From: an uncultured Alcaligenaceae bacterium
GTDB taxonomy: Bacteria; Pseudomonadota; Gammaproteobacteria; Burkholderiales; Burkholderiaceae_B
Assembly: GCA_937995985.1 (NCBI GenBank)
Contig: CALKIR010000050.1
Span: 1 to 60,958 of the forward strand
DNA: 60,958 bases
Direction of reading: 5' to 3'
In this document: positions 33,708-43,029 of the stretch, piece after piece
Position numbering within the stretch: the stretch's first letter is position 1
How the letters are laid out: each line of letters opens with the position of its first letter
Program-made: the position numbers and the translations under genes
Notes under the pieces: model-generated
What the model was told of the DNA's origin: nothing
Databases searched by the model: none
What the model saw: the letters and a program-made list of their open reading frames with translations, nothing else

Positions 33708-34934
33708 TTAGCGTAGCGTGATCAATGTTTGCATAATTTGATCCTGGGTCTTAATGGTTTGAGCATTAGCCTGATAAGTGCGCTGAGCAATAATCATATT
33801 GACTAATTCAGCACTCAAATCCACATTGGAAGCCTCTATTGATTGCCCTTTGATGGTGGCTAGCCCTTGGCTCCCAGGCAGCCCAATTACTGGCTGTCCT
33901 GACTCACCAGTTTCCGCAAAGGCATTATCTCCAATGGGTTGCAAGCCGTTGGGATTATTAAAATCTGCCAAAGCAACAGCCCCAATCGTACGAGTAATCC
34001 CATTGGTATAGCTGGCCACTAAACTTCCGTCTTTACTGACTGACAGGCTGCTGTACTCGCCTGTGGGATAACCATTTTGAGTAAATTTAGGATTAAACTC
34101 CCCCCCAAACTGAGTTGAGCCCGCATAATCTAGGCGCAGTTGCAAATCATCTGCTGGGGAAACACTACTAATCAGTGCACTGGGTATGGTCAAATCAAAA
34201 TAAGGGGGTTCTGTAACCAAAGTGCCTGAAGGGCTAAACTCTAAAGTAGCACTCTCATCGAGCACACGATCCTCAAGCGCAAAGCGAATTTCCCACACAC
34301 TGCCATCTGTTTGAGCGGCATCGGGGTCTTGTTTAATGTAATACTGCATCAATGTATGAGCATTACCCAGCGAGTCATAAACGGTAATGGGTAATGAATG
34401 GGTAAAACTTGCAGAATTAGCTGGATCAAATGCCACCGTATCGGCCACCGGTTTGGCGTTGGCATCTAAATTAGCATGAATATCTATGCTGCTCGTTGCT
34501 CGAGGCGCGATATTACCAGAAGGAACACGCAAAGGCCCTAACTGATCAGACAAAGTGCCATCTGCACGCACCTGATACCCAGTCAATCGAAACCCCTGTG
34601 CATTGGTAATATAAAAATCTTTATCCTGATGGAATTGACCATTACGAGAAAAAACGGGGCGACCACTGGTATCCAAAAGACGGAAAAAACCCTTTTCACC
34701 ATCAATAGCCATATCAAACTGATTGCCCGTCAGCTCGACATTACCCGCAGTAAAACGCTGATTAATAGCTGCTACTTGCACCCCCATTCCAACTCTTGAG
34801 TTGGCGTACACATCGGCAAAGGCTATGGTAGAAGCCTTAAATCCTGCGGTTTTTGAGTTAGCAATATTGTTCCCAATGACGTCTAAATTCTGTGCAGCGG
34901 CATTTAAGCCGGATAAGCCTTGTCCAAAACCCAT
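33708..34934 (-). CDS. flgE: Flagellar hook protein
   Basis: Main hook subunit, about 120-130 copies. 408 residues: GFGQGLSGLNAAAQNLDVIGNNIANSKTAGFKAS at the N-terminus, middle domain with GEKGFFRLLDTSGRPVFSRNGQFHQD, and ASNVDLSAELVNMIIAQRTYQANAQTIKTQDQIMQTLI at the C-terminus. A 71-bp gap separates it from flgD. Confidence 0.97.
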   Translation of the reverse strand: MGFGQGLSGLNAAAQNLDVIGNNIANSKTAGFKASTIAFADVYANSRVGMGVQVAAINQRFTAGNVELTGNQFDMAIDGEKGFFRLLDTSGRPVFSRNGQFHQDKDFYITNAQGFRLTGYQVRADGTLSDQLGPLRVPSGNIAPRATSSIDIHANLDANAKPVADTVAFDPANSASFTHSLPITVYDSLGNAHTLMQYYIKQDPDAAQTDGSVWEIRFALEDRVLDESATLEFSPSGTLVTEPPYFDLTIPSALISSVSPADDLQLRLDYAGSTQFGGEFNPKFTQNGYPTGEYSSLSVSKDGSLVASYTNGITRTIGAVALADFNNPNGLQPIGDNAFAETGESGQPVIGLPGSQGLATIKGQSIEASNVDLSAELVNMIIAQRTYQANAQTIKTQDQIMQTLITLR

Positions 34935-35005
34935 GAATTACCTCGTCTTGCAAAAAATTGATACTCGCTTGGAGTATATGCCCTCACCTATGAGCCATTG
35001 TGGGC

Positions 35006-35704
35006 TTACATAATTTGTCGAATATCAAATAGTGAATACTTACCACCGAGCCCTAAATCAATTTCTAATCCCCCGGCGCTATACGCAACATTTTTCACTG
35101 TCCCATAAGTTAATGGCTCCGCAGTAACCTGGCGCCCATCGGTAGTGGTGGCCACGATTTCAATGGTATATGCGCCATCTGATACTACTTGTCCAGCATC
35201 ATCGCGCCCATCCCACTGCACCTGATAAATTCCTACCCCCAGATTTTCTTCGAGCGTGAGTGTGCGTACCAATTTGCCGGACTTATCAAAAATCTGCACC
35301 TTGGTATTGGCGGCAGGAGCAATCAAATCAACCCCAAAAGGAGTAGCTGTTTTAACATTCGGATTAGCCGGATCAGAACCCAGGAGCACCTTATCTCCCG
35401 GTACCAACACCTCTCTGCCAATCAGCATGGAAGCCTGCATGGACTGAGAAATGTCCATTTGCCCTGAAATAGTCAATAAAGTTTCATTTAATTGGTTAAT
35501 CCCCTGAACCGTGGATAACTGCGCCAATTGGCTTGTAATTTCAGAGTTATTCATTGGGTCTAGAGGGTCTTGATTACGCAGCTGCGTTATTAATAGCGTT
35601 AAAAAACGGTCTTGAGTCTCTTCTAGAAACTGACGCTGCTGTTGATTCACAACCAACCCGCCCATGATGCCGCCCATACTCTGCGGCGCATTAACCGTAC
35701 TCAT
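35006..35704 (-). CDS. flgD: Flagellar hook-capping scaffold protein
   Basis: Cap that guides hook polymerisation and is absent from the mature flagellum. 232 residues: FLTLLITQLRNQDPLDPMNNSEITSQLAQLSTVQGINQLN (the FlgD N-terminal core), then a FlgD Ig-like domain (YQVQWDGRDDAGQVVSDGAYTIEIVA) and a Tudor-like C-terminus. Starts 10 bp after flgC. Confidence 0.96.
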   Translation of the reverse strand: MSTVNAPQSMGGIMGGLVVNQQQRQFLEETQDRFLTLLITQLRNQDPLDPMNNSEITSQLAQLSTVQGINQLNETLLTISGQMDISQSMQASMLIGREVLVPGDKVLLGSDPANPNVKTATPFGVDLIAPAANTKVQIFDKSGKLVRTLTLEENLGVGIYQVQWDGRDDAGQVVSDGAYTIEIVATTTDGRQVTAEPLTYGTVKNVAYSAGGLEIDLGLGGKYSLFDIRQIM

Positions 35705-35714
35705 CAGTGCTCCT

Positions 35715-36134
35715 TTACTGACCTAAGGATAAGGTGCGTTGCAACAAACTCTTGGTTGTATTAATCACCTCTACATTGGCCTGATATGAACGCGATGCCG
35801 AAATCATATTGACCGTTTCGGCCACCACATCTACATTTGACTTAGCCACATAACCATTGGCATCTGCTAAAGGGTGGCCAGGATCATATTGCATCCGCAG
35901 TGGCTGATTGCTTTCTACTACTCCTACAACAGCAACTCCGCCTATAGCCTGCCCTGCACCCGATCCCATCATGGGATCGACTCTAAACACCACCTCTCGT
36001 GCTCGGTATGGCTCCCCATTGGGCCCCGCCACACTGTCTGCGTTAGCAATATTACTGGCACTGACATTCATGCGCTGCGATTGAGCCTGCAATGCAGAAC
36101 CCGCAATATTAAATATAGTCAGACTACTCATCAT
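35715..36134 (-). CDS. flgC: Flagellar proximal rod protein FlgC
   Basis: 139 residues. FNIAGSALQAQSQRMNVSASNIANADSV, then YRAREVVFR and KSNVDVVAETVNMISASRSYQANVEVINTTKSLLQRTLSLG. Two consecutive ATGs follow an AAGGATGA site; either may be used. Confidence 0.96.
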   Translation of the reverse strand: MMSSLTIFNIAGSALQAQSQRMNVSASNIANADSVAGPNGEPYRAREVVFRVDPMMGSGAGQAIGGVAVVGVVESNQPLRMQYDPGHPLADANGYVAKSNVDVVAETVNMISASRSYQANVEVINTTKSLLQRTLSLGQ

Positions 36135-36171
36135 TCATCCTTCCACAAATCAACTGTCTGCTTACGCATCC

Positions 36172-36579
36172 TTAGGGCTGCAAAGCGGTTCCTAGTGTTT
36201 TGATCCGCTGAGATAAAATACTCAAACTGCTCTGATAACCCAGGCTATTTTCTGCAAAGGCCACGCGCTCAACATCCATATCAACAGTGTTTCCATCTAA
36301 AGACGGCTGAGCAGGTATTCTATACAGCAGCTTAGGCACAGACACCGCACCAAGCCCACCGGGAATATGTCTCGAAGAAGTACGACTTAACCGCATCTCT
36401 TGAATGCGCTCTGTTCCTTGTACTGCCTGAGTTAACTGCTGATGGAAATTAAAGTCTCGAGCCTTATAATGAGGGGTGTCTGCATTGGCAATATTGGCAG
36501 CCAATACTTCTTGACGCTGCTGGCGCAAAGCCAGCGCTGATTGATGCAAACCAAACTCTGCGGATAAGCGACCAAACAT
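36172..36579 (-). CDS. flgB: Flagellar proximal rod protein FlgB
   Basis: 135 residues from the ATG at 36579; an in-frame TTG 12 bp further upstream is less likely. LALRQQRQEVLAANIANADTPHYKARDFNF is the FlgB-specific rod motif. VDMDVERVAFAENSLGYQSSLSILSQRIKTL forms the C-terminal helix. First gene of flgBCDEFGHIJ, divergent from flgA; a shared class II promoter region of 172 bp lies between them. Confidence 0.95.
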   Translation of the reverse strand: MFGRLSAEFGLHQSALALRQQRQEVLAANIANADTPHYKARDFNFHQQLTQAVQGTERIQEMRLSRTSSRHIPGGLGAVSVPKLLYRIPAQPSLDGNTVDMDVERVAFAENSLGYQSSLSILSQRIKTLGTALQP

Positions 36580-36751
36580 AGTACAGTGCAAGAAATTAAT
36601 TAAAGTCTGGACTCATCGTTCCTACCGACGTACAAACTTTTAGTTAAACTCAGTCATAGTTAATATTAAATCAGCCCTTCCGTGAGCAATCGGGAAAACA
36701 ATCGAATAAACACATGCTTATTCTCTTTTTGTTTTAGAGAGGCCATTTCAC

Positions 36752-37597
36752 ATGTCGGTACCTAACTGTTCTTGCTTGTTACTACAAAACCTACACGCTT
36801 ATGCCCAAAAGCTCACCCCTTTATCAATTATTTGGTCGATCAAGGCTGTCGTGCTTCTTGCCTGGGTTGGGGCAGCACTTACTCTGTACCCTGTGCCCTC
36901 CTATGCCCTTGACCCCTTGGCTGCCCCTTCTTCTCAGCCTGAGCTGCCTGTACAGCAGCACACAGAGAAGAGCAGTGATCTGGCTACTCAAATTGTTACT
37001 AAGGTACATGATTTTCTTGAGCACCATGCGCGCACCCAGGGTCTGGAGCCCAGCATTACCATTACCCCACCCCGCTTAGAGCATTTGAGTCACTGCCACC
37101 ATGTAGAAGTAGATGCTCGTCACCAAATCCCCCTACGTTCGCGTATGACGGTTACGGTACGGTGTACTGAACCCGCCCAATGGGTCACTCATGTACGTGC
37201 CCAACTCAGCGCCCCGGGCTATTATTTTGTCACCAATCGTACTATTGAGGCCGATGAGCCCATTCAACTAGATGACTTAATTGCTCATGAGACTGATGTA
37301 CTAAAACTCTCTCCACACATTCTGACTGATCCCAGTAAAATTATCGGCCATATTGCCACTCATCGCATTCCCAGGGGCACCACCTTGCGTGCCAATGCTG
37401 TGCGCAACCCTCAATCCATCGCCCGCGGCCAACTGGTACAAACCATTGCCCGAGGACCAGGATTTGTAGTCAGCAGCGAAGGGCAAGCCTTGCAAAATGG
37501 TAATCCTGGCGCACGCATACAGGTACGCACAGCAAGTGGTCAAATCATTCAGGGCATTGTGCTCGACGCGCATTCAGTAGAGGTTATTTTGCCCTAG
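36752..37597 (+). CDS. flgA: Flagellar P-ring assembly chaperone FlgA
   Basis: Periplasmic chaperone for FlgI. 281 residues with a long N-terminal region containing a hydrophobic segment at about 28-47 (VVLLAWVGAALTLYPVPSYA), then the SAF domain: YYFVTNRTIEADEPIQLDDL, IGHIATHRIPRGTTLRANAV and the C-terminal GNPGARIQVRTASGQIIQGIVLD. Divergent from flgB and upstream of flgM. Confidence 0.94.
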   Translation: MSVPNCSCLLLQNLHAYAQKLTPLSIIWSIKAVVLLAWVGAALTLYPVPSYALDPLAAPSSQPELPVQQHTEKSSDLATQIVTKVHDFLEHHARTQGLEPSITITPPRLEHLSHCHHVEVDARHQIPLRSRMTVTVRCTEPAQWVTHVRAQLSAPGYYFVTNRTIEADEPIQLDDLIAHETDVLKLSPHILTDPSKIIGHIATHRIPRGTTLRANAVRNPQSIARGQLVQTIARGPGFVVSSEGQALQNGNPGARIQVRTASGQIIQGIVLDAHSVEVILP

Positions 37598-37631
37598 CTC
37601 CCTGTTTATTTTCTTTTTATCATTATTGACC

Positions 37632-37658
37632 TAAATAATTCATCATCAGTGCCGTTAT
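37632..37658 (+). promoter_or_regulatory. Candidate sigma-28 promoter of flgM-flgN
   Basis: TAAATAAT (37632-37639), 11 bp, GCCGTTAT (37651-37658), 38 bp before flgM. Spacing is exact. As in enterics, flgMN can thus be read both from the flgA promoter and from its own FliA-dependent promoter, which would give negative feedback. Confidence 0.75.
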
Positions 37659-37696
37659 AATGAATAACCCAGAGGATGATTTAGTAGGAGTTCACC

Positions 37697-37993
37697 GTGA
37701 AAATACGCCCCAATTCGCTTACACCCAGTCAAAATAGTGACAAAACCTCGTTGCGATCAGCCTATGCTCAGACTACTCAATCGCCCAGCAGCCCATCGCG
37801 GAGCGCGACCTCAGGCTCCGTGCAACTGAGCCATACTGCTCGGGCTCTCCAGCAATTACAAAATGACAGTCAAGATATTCATTTAGAACGCGTGCGTGCC
37901 ATCAAAGAAGCCCTGCAATCAGGAACATTACAAATTAACTCAGCCGCCATTGCAGATGGTTTGCTGCAATCTGCACAAGACCTTTTAAAATAA
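37697..37993 (+). CDS. flgM: Anti-sigma-28 factor FlgM
   Basis: 98-residue FliA inhibitor exported when the hook is finished. N-terminal half disordered and Ser/Thr-rich. C-terminal FliA-binding half is VQLSHTARALQQLQ...IHLERVRAIKEALQSGTLQINSAAIADGLLQSAQDLL. Behind its own sigma-28 promoter and followed by flgN. Confidence 0.95.
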   Translation: MKIRPNSLTPSQNSDKTSLRSAYAQTTQSPSSPSRSATSGSVQLSHTARALQQLQNDSQDIHLERVRAIKEALQSGTLQINSAAIADGLLQSAQDLLK

Positions 37994-38014
37994 TATTTTT
38001 TGAGTATTATCACG

Positions 38015-38497
38015 ATGAATGTTGACTTATATCAGCCTCTATTGCAAATCTTAAATGCAGAGCATCAGGCTTTTAGTGAGTTTATCTCTCTTCTAGAGCA
38101 TGAGTCCTCAGTTCTCCAAGGACAATACACTCACGAAGAAATTCATCATATCGCTACTCAAAAAACTGCCTGGCATCAACAATACACCCAGCTCCAAAAC
38201 AAACGGCGCAAAATATTGCAAGCGCTTGAGCTTCAAGACTCGGCTAAAGCGCTGCAGGATCTGGCTGAGCACAACCCACTAATACAAGAACATCTAAACT
38301 CACTATTAGACAGCGCGGCCAAAGCACAAGAGCTTAATCATGCTAACGGTCAACTCATACAAGAGTATCTCAACCACCATCAACACGCCTTGAATATATT
38401 ACACAGCCTAAACCCTGAGCAATCCGCACAGACATACGACGCTACCGGCCGACGCAGCCAAACAGGAATTGGTCAGCGGGCACAGTTCAAAGCATAG
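38015..38497 (+). CDS. flgN: Flagellar export chaperone FlgN
   Basis: Chaperone for FlgK and FlgL. 160 residues from the ATG at 38015; an in-frame TTG lies 15 bp upstream. Helical throughout: LYQPLLQILNAEHQAFSEFISLLEHESSVLQG, IATQKTAWHQQYTQLQNKR, and a C-terminal segment LNHANGQLIQEYLNHHQHALNIL that fits the FlgN family. Its stop is 17 bp from the convergent flhF stop, with no hairpin between them. Confidence 0.88.
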   Translation: MNVDLYQPLLQILNAEHQAFSEFISLLEHESSVLQGQYTHEEIHHIATQKTAWHQQYTQLQNKRRKILQALELQDSAKALQDLAEHNPLIQEHLNSLLDSAAKAQELNHANGQLIQEYLNHHQHALNILHSLNPEQSAQTYDATGRRSQTGIGQRAQFKA

Positions 38498-38514
38498 TGT
38501 TCACACCCACTGAG

Positions 38515-40881
38515 CTACGGCGCCAGCACACGCTGCAATAACAATAACCGCTCTAATGTATGAGGCATATGGGCGGCCTGCACAGCACGCTCTCCCCACA
38601 GCTGCACAATCAATGCGCGCAAGCTCTGATAATGGGGCTCATGCGCCAAACGCCATCCATACACCCCGGCTAAAGCCTGAAGGTACAGATGCTTAGGTTG
38701 AACATCACTCCCCCATGCTGCACTCTGATTTGCACAATAAGCCAGCATCTGTTGGAAAAAAGCTTTAATAGGCCGTTGAGCAAAAAACACCAATAATGCT
38801 TGAATTAAATCCCGCTGCGGCCGTTCTGAGCCGCCCCCAACTAGTACCGCAAATTGTTCAATTAATTCATCATCATGCGCTGATATAAGCTGCATGGCCA
38901 ACAAATGAACACGTTGCCGTTGGGAAGCATGACGTCCCAACAAAACAGCATGCTGTGTATAGTTAATTTTAAGTGGCTGTCCTTTATTCAGCTCCATCAA
39001 TAATTGACTAATGTCGGCGTCAAGATAGAACGGCTGCCAATTGGACTGTTTGATTAATGCTCCTACTGTTGTATGTGCTTGACCGTCATAACAGGCAGTT
39101 GCTGCGGGCACCAAACAAGCTATTGGAAAACCGTTATTCAACCAGCTCACCAGGCGGGTATAGCTATAATCAGAAAAAATATGAATATGATGACGTTGCT
39201 GTGTCGCTTGGGGTAAGGCATGAGCCGCTGCAACCAGTGGATCGCCCACATTCTGTGGCCCATAATCTCGCCTAAATGATGGAAAATGAATATGCTGCTG
39301 TGCACTGAGTTGCTGCACAAAAAAAGGCCCCTGCCATTGACCACACTGAGTCCACGCATGGCTGATCAACACTCGCGCCTCAGTATGCCACACCCGAGGC
39401 GCACGAAAATGATCATGGAAAAAAAATACGGTTTCTTTGCTGCTTACTAAGCGTCGCACAGTTTGTGCCCATAAGGCCTGCAAAAAAGCCTGCGCACGCT
39501 GCTCAAATGTATGCTCCTCCGTTTGCTCTGTTAACTGATGGTGCTCGCTCCAGAATTGCCACTGTATATCCTCTGCCATCTGCTGCAACACCTGTTGCAC
39601 ATCAGCCAAATCAAGTCGTTGCGATAGAGGACTGCCCCAAGGCTGTAATAACTGTAATAGTGCCTCATGGCGACTGCGCTGCCGTGGATCTGTCAATGAT
39701 TCGACTGCGGCCAATTCATCTAAAGTACGATGACGGGCCAAAGCAGCCATATCAGCCACAGAGGGTCTAAATTGCACAGCAGCCTCTGAACTCTGGAATG
39801 GTTCATCAGGCACAAAACGGGCTCCCATCGCCTCATTAGGCAATATGATATCTTCGGGCACACGCTGCCCATTGGTAGCAAAAGCAATGGGCAATTGATA
39901 GCGTATCGCTACATCAACAATGCCTCCCAAGGTCGTCGCCTCATCAAGCTTGGTCACTACACACCCTTGTAAGGGGCGACCACCATCAGTTTTATAGGCT
40001 CGTACGACCTCATCTAAAGTTTCTCCACTGCTGGCTGCACTTAAAACCAGCAAACGCTGCACCACCCGGCCGGAGGCATAAAGCAAATTGGCCTGAGCCT
40101 GCACCAATTCATCGCGCTGGCTCACGCCTACGCTATCAATTAGTACAACCGTTTCTGGCCCATGAGATAATAAAGCCTGCCTAAATTCAGAAGCATTATG
40201 CACAATACTAATAGGAACCTGGAGTAATTGAGCATAAATCTTTAGCTGCTCATGAGCACCCACTCTAAAACTATCTGTGGAAATAAGTGCTACTTGTTTG
40301 GCACCATGCATTTGCACACATTGATAAGCCAATTTAGCAAGAGTGGTGGTCTTGCCTACGCCCGTAGGCCCCACTAAAGCTAGAGTTGCTCCTTTTGTGA
40401 GCAATTGCTCTAAAGACTCATGAATAGGCAAGCGCTGATGCAACTTTTGCACGGCCCACTGCCACCCTTGATTGTCATCTAAATCTCGGGGCATATGCAT
40501 TAATAAACGCCGCGCCAATGCAGCACTTAGCCCTAAGGCCAATAAGCGCTGATAAACTACAAAAGTCGGAACATGAGCACGCAGCGTATCCCCCCACAAT
40601 AAGGCATCCATTTGCCCGCTTAACTCGCGGCGCAAACTGCTTAACTGCTGCTCTAAAAAATCATGCTGTGCCCCTGCTGAGACAGATGCTGCAGACCGTT
40701 CGGAACTTGCGGGCGGCCTGTGCTCTAAAGCCTCTGTCGGATCAGCAGCAATGATTTCCACTCCCCCATTGACGCGCCTATTGGCAATAATTAAAGCTTC
40801 TGGCCCTAATGCTAAGCGTACCTGACGCAATGCCTCTCGGCTGGTTGCACCAAAAAAACGACTCACTCCTTTTTGGGTCAT
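38515..40881 (-). CDS. flhF: FlhF, SRP-type flagellar GTPase with long extra C-terminal region
   Basis: 788 residues, far above the usual 370-500 of FlhF. N-terminal basic segment (SRFFGATSREALRQVRLALGPEALIIANRR), then an N-domain. The GTPase domain is at about 165-360: P-loop GPTGVGKTTTLAKLA (171-185), TDSFRVGAHEQLKIYAQ, DSVGVSQRDE (249-258, DTAG usually), TKLDEATTLGG (310-320), and ATNGQRVPEDI. The remaining roughly 420 residues are not part of known FlhF architecture that I can recall: helical 360-470, then an alpha/beta-looking part with TVFFFHDHFRAPRVWHTEARVLISHAW and IHIFSDYSYTRLVSWLNNGFPIACL. FlhF positions the basal body in polar flagellates. Here it follows flhA, and no flhG follows. 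Confidence 0.92.
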   Translation of the reverse strand: MTQKGVSRFFGATSREALRQVRLALGPEALIIANRRVNGGVEIIAADPTEALEHRPPASSERSAASVSAGAQHDFLEQQLSSLRRELSGQMDALLWGDTLRAHVPTFVVYQRLLALGLSAALARRLLMHMPRDLDDNQGWQWAVQKLHQRLPIHESLEQLLTKGATLALVGPTGVGKTTTLAKLAYQCVQMHGAKQVALISTDSFRVGAHEQLKIYAQLLQVPISIVHNASEFRQALLSHGPETVVLIDSVGVSQRDELVQAQANLLYASGRVVQRLLVLSAASSGETLDEVVRAYKTDGGRPLQGCVVTKLDEATTLGGIVDVAIRYQLPIAFATNGQRVPEDIILPNEAMGARFVPDEPFQSSEAAVQFRPSVADMAALARHRTLDELAAVESLTDPRQRSRHEALLQLLQPWGSPLSQRLDLADVQQVLQQMAEDIQWQFWSEHHQLTEQTEEHTFEQRAQAFLQALWAQTVRRLVSSKETVFFFHDHFRAPRVWHTEARVLISHAWTQCGQWQGPFFVQQLSAQQHIHFPSFRRDYGPQNVGDPLVAAAHALPQATQQRHHIHIFSDYSYTRLVSWLNNGFPIACLVPAATACYDGQAHTTVGALIKQSNWQPFYLDADISQLLMELNKGQPLKINYTQHAVLLGRHASQRQRVHLLAMQLISAHDDELIEQFAVLVGGGSERPQRDLIQALLVFFAQRPIKAFFQQMLAYCANQSAAWGSDVQPKHLYLQALAGVYGWRLAHEPHYQSLRALIVQLWGERAVQAAHMPHTLERLLLLQRVLAP

Positions 40882-40887
40882 TGCTGC

Positions 40888-43002
40888 TTACCTCTGCTCC
40901 CCTACAATATAGTCCACCTGAATCAGCCTATCTTCAGGTATTTCCTCTACAGCAAGCACAACCAACTGCTGAAACTGAGCGCGTAAAAACCGCGATAAGG
41001 AGGCCCGCAAACTCGTGCCCACCACCAGCACGGGAGGATGGCCCTGCGCTTCTTGTTGCTCAATGGCCTGCTGTGTCTCTTGGGTTAGAGTATGCGCTAA
41101 ACCAGGCTCCAGCGCCCCACTATTATTCAGTGCCTGATTTAATACTTGTTCCAATTGTGCATCCAAACCAATTACATGAACTTGGGACTGTCCAGGAAAC
41201 CATTGCTGCACAATCATGCGCCCTAAGGCCCGACGCACTAAAGCCAATAATTCATTGGCATCTGCCCCCCCATGTCCATTTTGATTGGCCTGCGCCAAAT
41301 AAGGCTGCGCCTGTGCCAAAGCCTCCAAAATAGTACGCATATCCCTAATGGGCACCTCTTCACTTAAAAGTCCACGCAACACCTGTTGCAGCGTACCTAG
41401 ACTTAATTCTTTTGGAATCAGCTCTTCTACCAGCTTGGGCAAATCGCGTTCAGCTAACTCTACAAGCTTTTGCACCTCAGCCCGCCCGAGCAATTGAGCG
41501 GCATAGCGATGCAAAACATGATTGATATGAGTGGCCAACACAGTGCTCACATCAACCACGGTATAGCCAGCAATTTGTGCCTCTTCGCGTTGATCTTCAT
41601 GAATCCAAACAGCAGGCAAACCAAAGGCAGGATCGACTGTAGGGGTGCCCTGAATATCACTGAGCACCTCCCCTGGGTCAATGGCCAACCATCGATCAAC
41701 CATAACCTCCCCTGCAGCAATTTCGGCACCATGCAACAAAACCCTATAGGCATTGGGCTTTAATTCAAGATTATCGCGTATGTGCACAACCGGGGGTAAA
41801 AAGCCAATCTCATTCGCAAATTTCTTTCTGAGACTGCGAATACGATTTAATAACTCTCCCCCTTGATGATGATCAACTAAAGAAATTAACCGGTACCCTA
41901 CCTCAAGCCCGAGAGGCTCAATAAACTGCACATCATCCCAAGTTGCCTCAGCTGCCTGCTGCTGCAACTCACTATGCTCTAATGCTTCATCGATTTGAGC
42001 CTGAGTGCTCTGCTTGTGTTGCTGCTGACCTAAATACCAACCGAGTCCCGCTAATACCGCAGCCAAAAATAAAAAAGCCACGTGCGGCATATTAGGGATT
42101 AACCCCATCGCAGCCAAAATACCCGCTGTAATAAACATGACGCGGGGATTATTGAATAATTGTCCGACTAACTGTTGCCCTATATCCTGCTCGGTAGCAA
42201 CACGGGAAACCACCACGCCCGCTGCTGTAGAAATAATTAAGGCCGGGATTTGTGCCACCAATCCATCGCCAACCGTAAGCACGGTATAGACATGTGCTGC
42301 TTCACCCAAACTGAGCTGATGTTGAGCCAAACCAATTAAGAGCCCACCCACCACATTAATAATCATAATCAGCAAGCCTGCGATCGCATCCCCACGCACA
42401 AACTTACTTGCTCCATCCATTGCGCCATAAAACTCAGCCTCTTGGGCCACTTCTTGACGCCGTTGTCGGGCCTCATCCTCACCAATTAACCCTGCATTTA
42501 AATCGGCATCAATGGCCATTTGCTTGCCTGGCATCGCATCCAGAGTAAACCGTGCACCGACCTCAGCAATACGACCGGCACCTTTGGTGATGACCACAAA
42601 ATTAATAATCACCAAAATAATAAAAACGATTAGCCCAACGGTAAAATTCCCTCCAACTAAAAAATGCCCAAATGCCTCGATCACCCGCCCAGCCGCATCC
42701 GGGCCCTCGTGGCCACGCATCAACACCACCCGAGTCGATGCAACATTAAGCCCTAATCGTAATAAAGTAGAGAACAACAAAACTGCTGGAAAGGCAGCAA
42801 AATCAAGTGGCTGTCGGGTAAACATAGCCACTAGCAGCACCATCACTGCTAGGGAAATATTAAAAGTGAATAATAAATCCAGAATAAAAGGAGGCAATGG
42901 CAACACCATCATGACCAAAATAAGCATGATCAAAATGGGGCCAGCAAGCACAGAAGCTGAGCCAGACTGCCATTGTTTCAATACCGACAGCCAATTATTC
43001 AT
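40888..43002 (-). CDS. flhA: Flagellar biosynthesis protein FlhA
   Basis: Core export-gate ring and docking site for chaperone complexes. 704 residues from the ATG at 43002; the longer frame begins with TTG. About eight membrane helices (ILIMLILVMMVLPLPPFILDLLFTFNISLAVMVLL onward), the FHIPEP signature region FATLLRLGLNVASTR-like (FSTLLRLGLNVASTRVVL), conserved GDAIAGLLIMIINVVGGL, and a cytoplasmic domain (about 350-704) with PAFGLPAVWIHEDQREEAQIAGYTVVD. Lies between flhB and flhF. The ribosome site is not obvious. Confidence 0.96.
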   Translation of the reverse strand: MNNWLSVLKQWQSGSASVLAGPILIMLILVMMVLPLPPFILDLLFTFNISLAVMVLLVAMFTRQPLDFAAFPAVLLFSTLLRLGLNVASTRVVLMRGHEGPDAAGRVIEAFGHFLVGGNFTVGLIVFIILVIINFVVITKGAGRIAEVGARFTLDAMPGKQMAIDADLNAGLIGEDEARQRRQEVAQEAEFYGAMDGASKFVRGDAIAGLLIMIINVVGGLLIGLAQHQLSLGEAAHVYTVLTVGDGLVAQIPALIISTAAGVVVSRVATEQDIGQQLVGQLFNNPRVMFITAGILAAMGLIPNMPHVAFLFLAAVLAGLGWYLGQQQHKQSTQAQIDEALEHSELQQQAAEATWDDVQFIEPLGLEVGYRLISLVDHHQGGELLNRIRSLRKKFANEIGFLPPVVHIRDNLELKPNAYRVLLHGAEIAAGEVMVDRWLAIDPGEVLSDIQGTPTVDPAFGLPAVWIHEDQREEAQIAGYTVVDVSTVLATHINHVLHRYAAQLLGRAEVQKLVELAERDLPKLVEELIPKELSLGTLQQVLRGLLSEEVPIRDMRTILEALAQAQPYLAQANQNGHGGADANELLALVRRALGRMIVQQWFPGQSQVHVIGLDAQLEQVLNQALNNSGALEPGLAHTLTQETQQAIEQQEAQGHPPVLVVGTSLRASLSRFLRAQFQQLVVLAVEEIPEDRLIQVDYIVGEQR

Positions 43003-43029
43003 AATAAATGCACACAATGAACATAATAA

